Part shown: positions 35,997-45,183 of the stretch, piece by piece
How positions within the stretch are numbered: position 1 is the stretch's first letter
Layout: each line of letters begins with the position of its first letter
From: Bacillota bacterium
Lineage (GTDB): Bacteria > Bacillota > Clostridia > Clostridiales > Clostridiaceae
Assembly (NCBI GenBank): GCA_021781745.1
Contig: JAJXWH010000003.1
Span: forward strand, 1 to 64,000
Reading direction: 5' to 3'
Length of the DNA: 64,000 bases
The notes under the pieces: model-generated
Database searches by the model: none
The model's input: only the letters and a program-made list of their open reading frames with translations
Told to the model about the DNA's origin: nothing
Made by a program: the position numbers and the translations under genes

Positions 35997-36971
35997 TTAA
36001 ACTTTATTTTTCTTTATACTATAATGAGTTCCTTTCCTTTTAACTTTCCCATTAAGAATTTCAATATTGCTTCTAAGTCTCATCTCTTCTTGTACATTCT
36101 TAAATTTTCCAAGTTCTATTATTGGCTCATGAGAATTCTCCATCAAATATTTTTCTTGATTCCCATTATTCATTTGCTGTTTATTATTTGGAAATTCACC
36201 TGTATAAGTTTTACCTAGAATTACATTTCCTATATATTTTTCATTTGTAAGTATTGTTTGAATAGCACGTTTAGACCACTTATCTTTCCCCCTTGAAGTC
36301 CTTATATTTACACACTCAAGCTCATTTATAATTAAGCCTATACTATACCCACTTAAATATAAGTCAAAGATTTTTCTTACAATTTCTGCTTGTGCTTCAT
36401 CAATTATAAGTGCTCCTTTTTCGTTATGTTTATAGCCATAACACTTTCTAGAATAAAGCTTAGATTTACCTGATTCAAATCCACGCTTCAATCCCCATTT
36501 TATTGACTCACTACTTGATTCACTCTCTGCTTGTGCAATTGCAGTTAATGCAGCTACAAGTACATCATTATCAACTTCACTGGTTCTTATATTTTCTTTG
36601 TCAAATATCATTTCAATTCCCACGCTTCTTAACTTATTTACTGTTTCAAGTAAATCTACTGTATTTCTAGCTAAGCGACTGATAGACTTCACTAATATAA
36701 TATCAATTAAATTCTCATAACTATCAAATATCATACTTTGAAATCCAGCACGAAATGTATTACCTCCTGAATCTTTGTCTGTGTAAACTTTAAATAAATT
36801 CCACTTAGGATTGTTTTTTACAATTTGCTTTAATCCTTCTATTTGTGCTTCTAAGCTTTCTTCTTGAGAATCGTGATTTGTACTAACCCTGCAGTATATT
36901 GCTATCCTTTTATTAGGTGCTATTTTAGCTGGAATGTATATTACTCTTGGATTTAAACTATTATTTACCAT
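35997..36971 (-). CDS. Serine recombinase
   Basis: 324 residues from ATG 36971, with GAGG 6 bases upstream; several in-frame ATGs lie up to 36986. The resolvase domain has nucleophile Ser in AIYCRVSTNHDSQEES and LVKSISRLARNTVDLL. A Recombinase domain follows (LYLSGYSIGLIINELECVNI, QTILTNEKYIGNVILGKTY). The zinc ribbon and coiled coil of full-length members are absent, so it is either a short subtype or 3'-truncated. It stands next to the att-like site at 37.3 kb, as integrase genes usually do. Confidence 0.85.
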   Translation of the reverse strand: MVNNSLNPRVIYIPAKIAPNKRIAIYCRVSTNHDSQEESLEAQIEGLKQIVKNNPKWNLFKVYTDKDSGGNTFRAGFQSMIFDSYENLIDIILVKSISRLARNTVDLLETVNKLRSVGIEMIFDKENIRTSEVDNDVLVAALTAIAQAESESSSESIKWGLKRGFESGKSKLYSRKCYGYKHNEKGALIIDEAQAEIVRKIFDLYLSGYSIGLIINELECVNIRTSRGKDKWSKRAIQTILTNEKYIGNVILGKTYTGEFPNNKQQMNNGNQEKYLMENSHEPIIELGKFKNVQEEMRLRSNIEILNGKVKRKGTHYSIKKNKV

Positions 36972-37239
36972 CATTAACCTCATCATTTAATTCAGACTAC
37001 TTATCTTTAAGTATTACCAGCTAAATGATAAGTAATCTAAAAGAGTAATTATTTATCCATAATTTTCTTTTACATCTATCTCACCTACTCGTAAAAGTCA
37101 CATCTATCCTAACTTCTCAACCCTCACAGCATCTATCCTACCTACTACACTATATAAATATTATAATCATTAAAATATTTCTCTACAAAATAAAAATAAG
37201 GATTCCAAGATTAGATGCACACAAAAATAAATTTTATGA

Positions 37240-37440
37240 TGCAATCCTAATCTTGAAAACCCTTTATTTATCAGCGCTTCAAGCACTTTTATTTATCTAC
37301 CCTTGACATCTTAACTACAGTTTCAACGTGAGGTGTGTGTTGAAGATTTATACCAAATTTTAACTTAGTGTATTTTATTATATCTATTAGTAATTGAAAT
37401 TACTTCAAACCTCAGATTAAAAACATCATATCTTTACATA
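37240..37440. repeat. Att-like site E with an rlmD 3'-end tail
   Basis: On the minus strand HTPHVETVVKMSRVDK and a stop are read, the C-terminus of RlmD/RumA, followed by a different hairpin (AAGATTAGATGCA / TGCAATCCTAATCTT). From 37322 to 37440 the sequence is a direct repeat of 38041-38160 (CAACGTGAGGTGTGTGTT ... ATTAAAAACATCATATCTTT). The rest of 36972-37600 shows no gene. Confidence 0.6.
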
Positions 37441-37474
37441 TTGTAATTTATAATATTTTATCATATCTTACTGG

Positions 37475-37513
37475 TGGTTGGCAAAATGTCGGCATTTTAA
37501 AATTTGCCAACCA
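37475..37513. terminator. Hairpin
   Basis: TGGTTGGCAAAAT pairs with ATTTGCCAACCA, followed by TTTTT on the plus strand. No gene ends nearby, so it may be left from a lost gene. Confidence 0.55.
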
Positions 37514-38025
37514 TTTTTCCTATAATCTAAGTAATATCAATGCTTTTACTTAAATATTTTATGTTTAATCTTTAAAATAATTTATCTATTATATAAAAGA
37601 TGTGAACTTTGAATATTAATTTTATAGTTAGTAAAATTAAATTAAAGTTATTTTTCTATTCATTCAAACCTTTTACTTATAATTCTTTGCACTTCTAATG
37701 TATTCATTCCTTTTGCATGTAAAATATTATACCTCTGATTTAGTTGTCAGGAGTTTACGAGCGACTTGCTATTTTACTAATGCTAGATAAGCCATAAGCC
37801 GAGTTCTGTATTAGCAATAGCTTATACTAAATCATATCTTATTGTATTTTATAATATCTTTAAATACCGATATTTAACCACTCTAGAGCATTATTATATT
37901 TTATCATAATTTACTGTATTTATTGCGTTTTTCCCTTACATAAGGTATATTACTATATTCATTTATGTGCAAATTAAATTTATATTACTAAAGTACATAA
38001 TTCTAAATATTACAACACACGCCTC

Positions 38026-38160
38026 ATATTGAATCAGAGCCTCAACGTGAGGTGTGTGTTTGATAGTTTTATTAAATTATAACTTAGAATAATTTTATTA
38101 TCTCTGCTTGCCAATTAAATTAAATCAAACTTTAGATTAAAAACATCATTTCTTTACATA
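38026..38160. repeat. Att-like site F, direct repeat of site E
   Basis: CTCAACGTGAGGTGTGTGTT is the rlmD tail core (minus strand HTPHVEALIQYEACVV), followed by about 115 bases clearly related to 37322-37440. The E-F unit is only 0.7 kb and holds no gene. Confidence 0.55.
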
Positions 38161-38169
38161 TATCTTATG

Positions 38170-38360
38170 AAATGTATTTGCAATTTAAAAAGTTTGGTGT
38201 TTTTAACAAGCTTAATAAAAAGAAACCAACAGGCTATGATGATATTCCTATTAAATTTAAAGCTTGGAAAAATAAAATGGGCTATACTAATGCTCACTGT
38301 GCTTAACTTTTAGATGTATCTATTTCTACTGTTAAAAGACTTGCTAATGGTAAAACTAAA
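38170..38360 (+). pseudogene. Unidentified coding remnant
   Basis: Reads YEMYLQFKKFGVFNKLNKKK, PTGYDDIPIKFKAWKNKMGY, TNAHCA, a stop, then LLDVSISTVKRLANGKTKI, which looks like a helix-turn-helix with one in-frame stop. It has no ATG start. I cannot name the family. It lies just downstream of att-like site F. Confidence 0.35.
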
Positions 38361-38367
38361 ATAATTA

Positions 38368-39066
38368 TTAACATAAATATATATCACATTTTTCTTCTTC
38401 ATTCAATGTAGTAATGTTTTTGTTTATATTATCTTTATTAAAGTATATTTTCTTAAAATTCGCTTCTTTAATGATATTTTTATAATACTTAAAATAAACA
38501 TGTCTTATCACAAATGCTATAAAAGTATCAGGGCATAAAATTTTATCACAAGGTATCCTTACCTCATTATTGTGACCTAAATGCATGTGTGATGAAGAAT
38601 GCACTACTGGATCATGTCTTATACTATCATAATCATATCTTATAGGTATTACCTGTCTTTTTAAGTCAGCCTCCGAGATATACTGATCATATTCCTCCAA
38701 AAAGTTTTCTCCAACTTCATTATAATCGAAATTATTAGATTTCAAAAAATTCTCATAACTTTCTGCTATAAATGGAACATTGTAATACGAATAACGTATT
38801 TCCATAACTTTTTCAGCCTCTTTACTATATGTAAATTGAAAAAAACTATTGTCCTTTAATAAAATATCATAATCTCCTTTTTTAAGAGCAGTATCATAGA
38901 TTTCTTTGTAATTATCTTTCTGACAAATTGAAATAAAGTCTTTTGAGATTTTCTCTCTACTAAAAGTCATTTTTCTCGATTTATTCTCATTTTTAAATAA
39001 ATCACATTCTTTTAGTAATTGAATTGAATTTTTATATCCTATCTTTATATATGCTTCAATACTCAT
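38368..39066 (-). CDS. DUF2290 family protein
   Basis: 232 residues. The diagnostic stretch is RHDPVVHSSSHMHLGHNNEV, RIPCDKILCPDTFIAFVIRH, conserved in DUF2290. It is coupled to the helicase gene by a 4-base ATGA overlap. A helicase plus DUF2290 pair was reported as an anti-phage system from phage-satellite hotspots (named Rst helicase-DUF2290 in defence catalogues), so a defence role is likely. The biochemical role of DUF2290 is not known. Confidence 0.85.
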   Translation of the reverse strand: MSIEAYIKIGYKNSIQLLKECDLFKNENKSRKMTFSREKISKDFISICQKDNYKEIYDTALKKGDYDILLKDNSFFQFTYSKEAEKVMEIRYSYYNVPFIAESYENFLKSNNFDYNEVGENFLEEYDQYISEADLKRQVIPIRYDYDSIRHDPVVHSSSHMHLGHNNEVRIPCDKILCPDTFIAFVIRHVYFKYYKNIIKEANFKKIYFNKDNINKNITTLNEEEKCDIYLC

Positions 39067-41192
39067 TTTTTTGTATTATCCTCTTCGCTAATTCCTTCAT
39101 TAAAAAGTTTGATTGCATCTTCAGCATTCAAGCCTCTTTGTTTCGCAAATTCTTGAATCAAATTTGCTAATGCTTCTCTATCAGAATTTAATTTACTATG
39201 ATCTCTTTGATGTTGCTTAACTTCATCGTTATTAGGATAAACAAATTCTAAATTTGTGAGTTTATTCGTTGCACTTATTATTTCTTTTTCTAAACATTCG
39301 AAGTCTTCTCCTATTCCTGTTACTTTTAACCATGCCTTTGATCTAGTAAATGCTGTGAATAGTTTATTCCTCATATTTATGCTTTCTTTTTGTGACTTAA
39401 ATACATCACAGCCTACTACATACACTAATGCACTTTCATTACCTTTTGCCTTATACACACTCGTAAAAGTTACACATCCTGCTCTAAAAAATTCATTATT
39501 ATAGGAATCCAATGTATTATTTAAATATATTTTATATTTTTGTAATGATGATGATAATCTATTATAATAATTCCACATATTTTTTTGATCTATACAAATA
39601 ATCATAATGTCTTGTGGCAATAATTCATCTGATATATTATAACTTATAGACTCTGCAATCCATTCTAATTCTGTACTAAACTTATCCGCTTTATAACATT
39701 CTATTATCTCGTTGATGCTATATTTTTCTGAAATTGAAAGCGGACTATTCTTCTCTGGTCGTGTAATTATTGTATCTTCACCTTCAGTACAACTTCCTTG
39801 TATAACTTCATAACCATTATCATTCCAATGTTCAGCATTTTCTAGCATCTGTACTATATTTTCATTATAAATACCAAATCCTATTGCATGTGCCAGAACT
39901 AAAACTGCTCTTGGATTTCTATAGCATACAGGCAAAACAATATCATTATTTAGTTCTGGATGCTTATCTAAAAGCTTCTCTAAATCTATACCTTTATCAC
40001 CGTACTTATTTTCAAATAAAGTTTTAGTATCTTGTATTTCAACATTTAATATATTTTGCAATTGATCATATGCCCAAACTAAATTATCATTTTTAGCTAT
40101 TTTTCTACAAATCCAATAAAAAGAAGGGGAAAAGTCTTGTGCTTCGTCAATTAAAACATAATCATATTCTTTTAATAAATTTCCTTTTGTTCTCTCTAAC
40201 AAATCATTACACACATAGTCAAATTTATTTACTCCCAACGCCTGACTTAATGCCAATGGAGTTATTCTATTATTTCTACACGCATCATAATAAACGCCTG
40301 GGTAGTTTTTTCCTCCCCATGCATGTCTTACATGAATGGAATTCTCAAAATTTGGATCTTTGTCAAAGTACACTCTATAAAATCTAGAAATAAGTAATTT
40401 TATATGATCATATAAACTTTTTGTGTAAAATGTATATAGTATCTTAGCATCAGGATTTTTCATTAATATATTTACTGCTTTCATGCATAATATTACTGTC
40501 TTACCAGAACCAGCCAACCCTCTAATTCTTTGTGGTCCATTAATTTGAGTTAATGCAGCAAACTTTTGTTGCTTATCTAAGTTATTTATTTCTTTTTCTA
40601 AATCAACTAAAGCTTTTCCTTTTGTCATAATATTATTGTTCTCTAATTTCCGATCTGCCGGTTTTACAATTCCATTTGATCCTTCTACAATAGAAGTTAT
40701 CATCTTTACTATATTTTCATCTATCATATCTTTTAATTTAATATCATCAAATATCTTTTTTATGGAATCTAAGCTACTAACATAAGCATTCTCTAATTCA
40801 AAGTCTATTTTCCCACTATAGTTAGGTGAGAAAATAACAGTAGATATCTCAAATTTTAGCGACTTCTTATTTTCCCTCAATTCCTTACTTTTCATAAACT
40901 TCCCACTTAATAAAGAATATATTTGAGATAGTTTATCATCCATCATCGTTATATATTCTTCATTAACCTCACGATCACAAGAATTATCAGTTATAATAAG
41001 TATAACTCCATGTTTTCTTGAAACGACGCAAAGATTAGGGTAAATTATATCTTCATCTATTTCCTTAAACATTGGAAAATTATAATATATAATACCTTCT
41101 TGTAAATCAAATTCTTCTTTTTTCAGCAGCTCTACTAGCATTTGAGCTGCATCATCTTTGTAATATTCATTCGTTATAGCATTTAATTCCAT
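39063..41192 (-). CDS. UvrD-like superfamily 1 helicase, partner of DUF2290
   Basis: 709 residues. The N-terminal 150 residues contain a NERD-like start (YPNLCVVSRKHGVILIITDN). Helicase motifs: Walker A RGLAGSGKTVILCMKA, Walker B VLIDEAQDFSP, motif III VWAYDQLQNI, VCYRNPRAVL, TFTSVYKAKGNESALVYVVG and LFTAFTRSKAWLKVTG. The charged tail ends with a coupled overlap into DUF2290. It would translocate on nucleic acid with ATP. GAGGTG precedes the ATG. Confidence 0.9.
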   Translation of the reverse strand: MELNAITNEYYKDDAAQMLVELLKKEEFDLQEGIIYYNFPMFKEIDEDIIYPNLCVVSRKHGVILIITDNSCDREVNEEYITMMDDKLSQIYSLLSGKFMKSKELRENKKSLKFEISTVIFSPNYSGKIDFELENAYVSSLDSIKKIFDDIKLKDMIDENIVKMITSIVEGSNGIVKPADRKLENNNIMTKGKALVDLEKEINNLDKQQKFAALTQINGPQRIRGLAGSGKTVILCMKAVNILMKNPDAKILYTFYTKSLYDHIKLLISRFYRVYFDKDPNFENSIHVRHAWGGKNYPGVYYDACRNNRITPLALSQALGVNKFDYVCNDLLERTKGNLLKEYDYVLIDEAQDFSPSFYWICRKIAKNDNLVWAYDQLQNILNVEIQDTKTLFENKYGDKGIDLEKLLDKHPELNNDIVLPVCYRNPRAVLVLAHAIGFGIYNENIVQMLENAEHWNDNGYEVIQGSCTEGEDTIITRPEKNSPLSISEKYSINEIIECYKADKFSTELEWIAESISYNISDELLPQDIMIICIDQKNMWNYYNRLSSSLQKYKIYLNNTLDSYNNEFFRAGCVTFTSVYKAKGNESALVYVVGCDVFKSQKESINMRNKLFTAFTRSKAWLKVTGIGEDFECLEKEIISATNKLTNLEFVYPNNDEVKQHQRDHSKLNSDREALANLIQEFAKQRGLNAEDAIKLFNEGISEEDNTKK

Positions 41193-41289
41193 ATATTCAC
41201 CTCTTAATGTTTATTTTTAATTAATAAGTTAATACTACTAATAATATATATTATTATACAACATTAATGTAAAAAAGAGGTGATTAATC

Positions 41290-41571
41290 ATATATTTTGT
41301 ATATAGGGATAAATATAAATATCTTCACATTGTTGATGCAAGTGCATTAGAAAATAATATACTTAAATATACCAATAACTATAAAATAATAAATTCTAAT
41401 ATTCATTCTGGAGGTTTTCCGTCAATTATTATAGATAAAAAAGTATATATAATAATTGACTGTAATAAAAACATATTGCTACTTAGAAATAATATTTTTT
41501 CTCCTCCATCTAATGAAGAAAAAATTAAAATATTTGAATTCTATAAGAAATATAATTTATTATCTATATAA
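41290..41571 (+). CDS. Possible small protein with ATA start
   Basis: A 93-codon frame reading VYRDKYKYLHIVDASALENN, then HSGGFPSIIIDKKVYIIIDC, NIFSPPSNEEKIKIFEFYKK and a stop. GAGGTG stands 7 bases before an ATA codon at 41290; no ATG, GTG or TTG is in frame near it. Either ATA is used, or the start was mutated. The composition looks like real protein. It is divergent from the helicase gene, with unknown function. Confidence 0.45.
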   Translation: MYFVYRDKYKYLHIVDASALENNILKYTNNYKIINSNIHSGGFPSIIIDKKVYIIIDCNKNILLLRNNIFSPPSNEEKIKIFEFYKKYNLLSI

Positions 41572-41829
41572 GTTATTACAATTATCCAGCAACCTATAGC
41601 TAAAAAACTATAAAATATTTTTAGATTGTAGCTAATTCATCACTTAAATTGGCAAAAAATCAAATTAATTTTAATTCAAAAATATTTAATATCTCAAAGC
41701 ACCCATAATGTAGATAATATTCTCAACATTATGAGTATGTTAAAGTGTTAGTTAGTTTTATAGAAACTTCAGTCATAAGTTCTCTCAGTATGGTGACTGT
41801 CACCATTGCCAACAGAATGAGTTTGCTAT

Positions 41830-41870
41830 AAAAGCTGAAATCTATGTAAAACCATAGTTTTCAGCTTTTT
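41830..41870. terminator. Terminator
   Basis: AAAAGCTGAAA..CTATG pairs with CATAG..TTTCAGCTTTT, ending in T residues. It lies just past the AbiEii gene stop. The preceding 41572-41829 has no recognised gene. Confidence 0.8.
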
Positions 41871-41905
41871 AAATTCATTTCATAATAAAAATTCTATTTA
41901 TGTAG

Positions 41906-42862
41906 TTATTCACCAACAGATATTAAATGACTTCTAATCTTTCTAAATGAAGATATAATATCAGCATAATCTGGTAATTCACCATAAACAAATTCTTTCC
42001 CAAATCTCTCTATATAGCTTTCTTTTAAAAGACCATCTTCAATTAATTTAAAAATAGGAGCATCACTCCATTTTTTCTCATACGGATACTGATCTTTAAA
42101 TCTTGAATTTTCTTCATCCTGTCTTACTAAATTAATAACACTAGATAATTCTATTTTATCTAAATAAAAATCTTTTACTGTATCATACGTTAAATGTAAA
42201 TCATATAAATGCCTTGTTTTTGTTGATAGTTCGGATAAATCCTCTAAATAAGACATTCTAACCAATGAAACTATTTTATCTAATAATGTTCTTTTTATTG
42301 ATAATACATGTAATTCAAACGGCTCAAGCTCATATTTACCTATGAATTCAGCTCTTTCAGTTTCATTTAAATAATCATATATCATTGATTTTACAGGTCT
42401 TTTTTCATATGGATTAGGAGTTAAAAATGTAACCGTTTCTATTTTAATACTTGGGTTCAATTCATCTATAGATACTTCTTCAAACATAGATGGATATTTA
42501 TATTCTACATTTCTATAATCTCCACTTTTTCTATTTTGAATATTTTCTATTTCTTCAAAATCAACACATATGCATTTTTCAACCTCAGTAATAAGCTTTT
42601 TTATCTGTGACTTACTAAGCTGAGTATCCTTGTTTACAGCTAAATCAATATCTTCTGAAAATCTCTTTAAATCTGTATAACATTTAGTTAATGATGTTCC
42701 GCCTCTAAATATTATAAGGTCTTTCCTATCAAAATCTTTTAATTTTGATAAAGCATATGTTACCCAATAATCTTTTTCAACTATCTTAGCATCTAGTCCA
42801 TAATATTCTCCTACTATCTCCAACAGTTGCTTAAATGATTGTTCATCCTCATGCAAAATCAT
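41906..42862 (-). CDS. abiEii: AbiEii-type nucleotidyltransferase toxin
   Basis: 318 residues. The nucleotidyltransferase site is FRGGTSLTKCYTDLKRFSED, IDLAV, the GS..(x)..DxD pattern of the AbiEii/DUF1814 family, with the N-terminal KDYWVTYALSKL. In AbiE systems the protein transfers nucleotides and arrests growth, giving abortive infection. It is the second gene of the pair; TAATG couples it to the antitoxin gene. No frameshift is seen. Confidence 0.9.
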   Translation of the reverse strand: MILHEDEQSFKQLLEIVGEYYGLDAKIVEKDYWVTYALSKLKDFDRKDLIIFRGGTSLTKCYTDLKRFSEDIDLAVNKDTQLSKSQIKKLITEVEKCICVDFEEIENIQNRKSGDYRNVEYKYPSMFEEVSIDELNPSIKIETVTFLTPNPYEKRPVKSMIYDYLNETERAEFIGKYELEPFELHVLSIKRTLLDKIVSLVRMSYLEDLSELSTKTRHLYDLHLTYDTVKDFYLDKIELSSVINLVRQDEENSRFKDQYPYEKKWSDAPIFKLIEDGLLKESYIERFGKEFVYGELPDYADIISSFRKIRSHLISVGE

Positions 42863-43620
42863 TAATTAATGAACCCCCATTCCTCTAATGTTTTAAACTG
42901 TACATTACGATTCACCCTATATCTTCTTCCTGCATTTGCATTCAACTTAAGTTCTTGTATTTTTTTACACAATAATCTATTACCTTCATTATTTTTTTTA
43001 ATTCTTGCTTCAATTAATGCTCCTGCAAAATTATTTACGAACTTATTATAAGTTTTAGCTAATTCAATAGCAGTTACAAGCTCTTTAACTTTTAAATCGT
43101 TTATTTTATTAACTAGTACATCAATATAATTATTCCAGTTAATATCTTGTATATCATCAATGTTATCTATAACATCTAACATTTGCAATATTTTATAATT
43201 GTTATTATTTATTTTTGTCTTGGGTCTTATTAATTTTACCCTAATATCCTGCAATTCAGTATTTCTATTAGCTGAATTGGTTGTTATCCACTTTCTATTT
43301 GGAACCTGAGTTGTTATTTTCCATTCATTCCAAATAACTGGTCCAGTAATGTATCCTTTTATATTTTCATTTTCATCTTTTATATATTGCTTTTCTATAA
43401 GTTTATTAGTATCAATGCCTAATTCACCAAACATAGTAACTTGTGGTTTATAGTATATACCTTTTTTATAAGGTTTTATTATATTGTTTCTTTCTAATTT
43501 GTGAAAGGCTATGTTACGTGCATTTTTATTTTCATCAGTAACTACAATATCTTTTACAAAAATAGGTTCTCTTTCTTTACAATTGTCAATATGTTTTTTT
43601 ACTAAAGTAGCAACATCCAT
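42862..43620 (-). CDS. abiEi: AbiEi-type antitoxin (DUF6088-like)
   Basis: 252 residues. The N-terminal winged helix (KDIVVTDENKNARNIAFHKL, ERNNIIKPYKKGIYYKP) binds DNA in this family, followed by ITGPVIWNEWKITTQVPNRK and a C-terminal helical domain (EEWGFIN end). It is paired with AbiEii by a TAATG stop/start overlap. It represses the operon and neutralises the toxin. GAGAGG lies before the ATG. Confidence 0.85.
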   Translation of the reverse strand: MDVATLVKKHIDNCKEREPIFVKDIVVTDENKNARNIAFHKLERNNIIKPYKKGIYYKPQVTMFGELGIDTNKLIEKQYIKDENENIKGYITGPVIWNEWKITTQVPNRKWITTNSANRNTELQDIRVKLIRPKTKINNNNYKILQMLDVIDNIDDIQDINWNNYIDVLVNKINDLKVKELVTAIELAKTYNKFVNNFAGALIEARIKKNNEGNRLLCKKIQELKLNANAGRRYRVNRNVQFKTLEEWGFIN

Positions 43621-43745
43621 TATCTATCACAACCTCTCTTTTATATTTCTAATATTATTATAAACTATTTTTAATAATTTCATAACCACTTTTGTAAAAA
43701 ACATTTCCGTAATTGATTTTCCACCATACTATAAACTACAAAAAA

Positions 43746-43771
43746 GCTATACCTTAATTTAAAGTATAACC
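43746..43771. terminator. Weak hairpin in a 319-base gap
   Basis: CTATACCTTAA / TTAAAGTATAA can fold with flanking A and T tracts. The rest of 43621-43939 shows only the promoter-type AT-rich DNA of the AbiE operon. Confidence 0.4.
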
Positions 43772-43939
43772 TTTTCTTGAAATGGAAAATTATTTAACTT
43801 AAAATATATAATTCAATAAACGTTATATTAAATATACCATTTATATCATAAAAAAAGATAATCATTTCTTTGTAAAAATAGTTGTATCTATCACTTGTAT
43901 AAGTAAATTTATAAAAGCCTAAAAATGTTACATCATCTA

Positions 43940-44899
43940 TTAATTTTTTTCCTTATTATATTGATCTATAAATAAATCTTCAAACACATTATCAAATGCC
44001 CTATCTCTAGAATTTCTGAATTCTCTAAAATACTTTTGTGTTCCTTCTAAATCTGGAATCATACTTCTTACCATATTGTCCATAATCGACATTCCAACAT
44101 TTCCTATAATTAAGTTACTAAATCTACCACTTAAATTATCATTAGCTCTTTCTAATGTAATTTCAGATTTATTTATATTTTTATATGGGAATAATGTTTC
44201 AATTAATATTTCTAAGTTTTCTACCTCTTCCATATCATTCATAAGAGTTGTGTTTTTCCATAAAATCAAAATAAATCTTGCTGATGCAAATCTAAATGAA
44301 TAACTTTTATATATTTCTTTAAAATTTAACGGTTCTGTTGTTGATTCCTTAATCTTTCCATTCATTAATCCTGAATATGATACTATTCCAGTATCATAAA
44401 ATTTCAGATCACTTCCTATATTCAAAGGTAAATACAAATCATTTTCTTCTCCTAGTGGATTCATATCTACATGTAACCCTGCAAAAACAGAACATCTTTC
44501 ACTTGTATTACTTATACCATTTATGTAATCAATATTTCTTTTAAACCACGTACAACTATTTTTTTCTACGCGTTCGTGATTAAATGCTATCTTTAATAAC
44601 CATCTACACATTTTATCAAAATCGAAAGATATATTAAGATTATCATCTGGTTTGAATTTTTGCATAAAATTATTCTTTATTAAATTTATTCCATAAACAT
44701 CTAATTCAGATAAAACTCCATTATTACATATCTTACATACATCAGAAATAGATTGTCCATTATTGTCCTTATAGGCTCTATCAGCAGTAAATGTAATATT
44801 TTGTTCTGGAAATAATTCTATTAGCCCTTTTGGGATTATGTGTTCCTTTGTCTTAATGTTTTTAACTAGAGGCTTACTACAATATGCACACTGTTTCAT
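43940..44899 (-). CDS. HNH-type zinc endonuclease-like protein
   Basis: 319 residues. CAYCSKPL...KEHIIPKGLIELF...CKICNNGVLSELD has two CxxC knuckles around an EHIIP motif, the plan of HNH nucleases. The remaining 250 residues are unassigned, mixed alpha/beta, with no membrane segment. It is a single gene inside a run of defence genes, which supports a role in restriction of foreign DNA; this is inference. AAGGGATG precedes the ATG. Confidence 0.75.
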   Translation of the reverse strand: MKQCAYCSKPLVKNIKTKEHIIPKGLIELFPEQNITFTADRAYKDNNGQSISDVCKICNNGVLSELDVYGINLIKNNFMQKFKPDDNLNISFDFDKMCRWLLKIAFNHERVEKNSCTWFKRNIDYINGISNTSERCSVFAGLHVDMNPLGEENDLYLPLNIGSDLKFYDTGIVSYSGLMNGKIKESTTEPLNFKEIYKSYSFRFASARFILILWKNTTLMNDMEEVENLEILIETLFPYKNINKSEITLERANDNLSGRFSNLIIGNVGMSIMDNMVRSMIPDLEGTQKYFREFRNSRDRAFDNVFEDLFIDQYNKEKN

Positions 44900-44931
44900 T
44901 GGCTACATCCCTTTCAAAATTAAATATTGAC

Positions 44932-44959
44932 AAACTGACTTCAAAATAGAAGTCAGTTT
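44932..44959. terminator. Terminator
   Basis: A perfect 11-bp stem AAACTGACTTC / GAAGTCAGTTT with a T tail on the plus strand and A-rich start. It lies between the HNH gene start and the hsdS end, ending the hsd operon transcript. Confidence 0.75.
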
Positions 44960-45183
44960 TATATTTTTATATCCTCTCCAATTAGGTTAATTCCTTGGGG
45001 TATATAATTTCTTAAATCATATAGATAAAAATATACTTAATCTATAGTTCTATACCTTCGGCAATTATATTTGTCAGCAATTTTCACTTTTTTAAATTCT
45101 TCTAATACATCTTTTCTGATTCTATATCTAAGTGTTCTTATTTCTCTATGAAAACTAGTATTTTTTAAAGTTTAATTGTTTAT

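Noticed and set aside
45040-45180. Short minus-strand frame (IRTLRYRIRKDVLEEFKK) after hsdS
   Set aside because: Reads like protein but has no start, no family I recognise and only about 43 codons; not strong enough to list as a gene.
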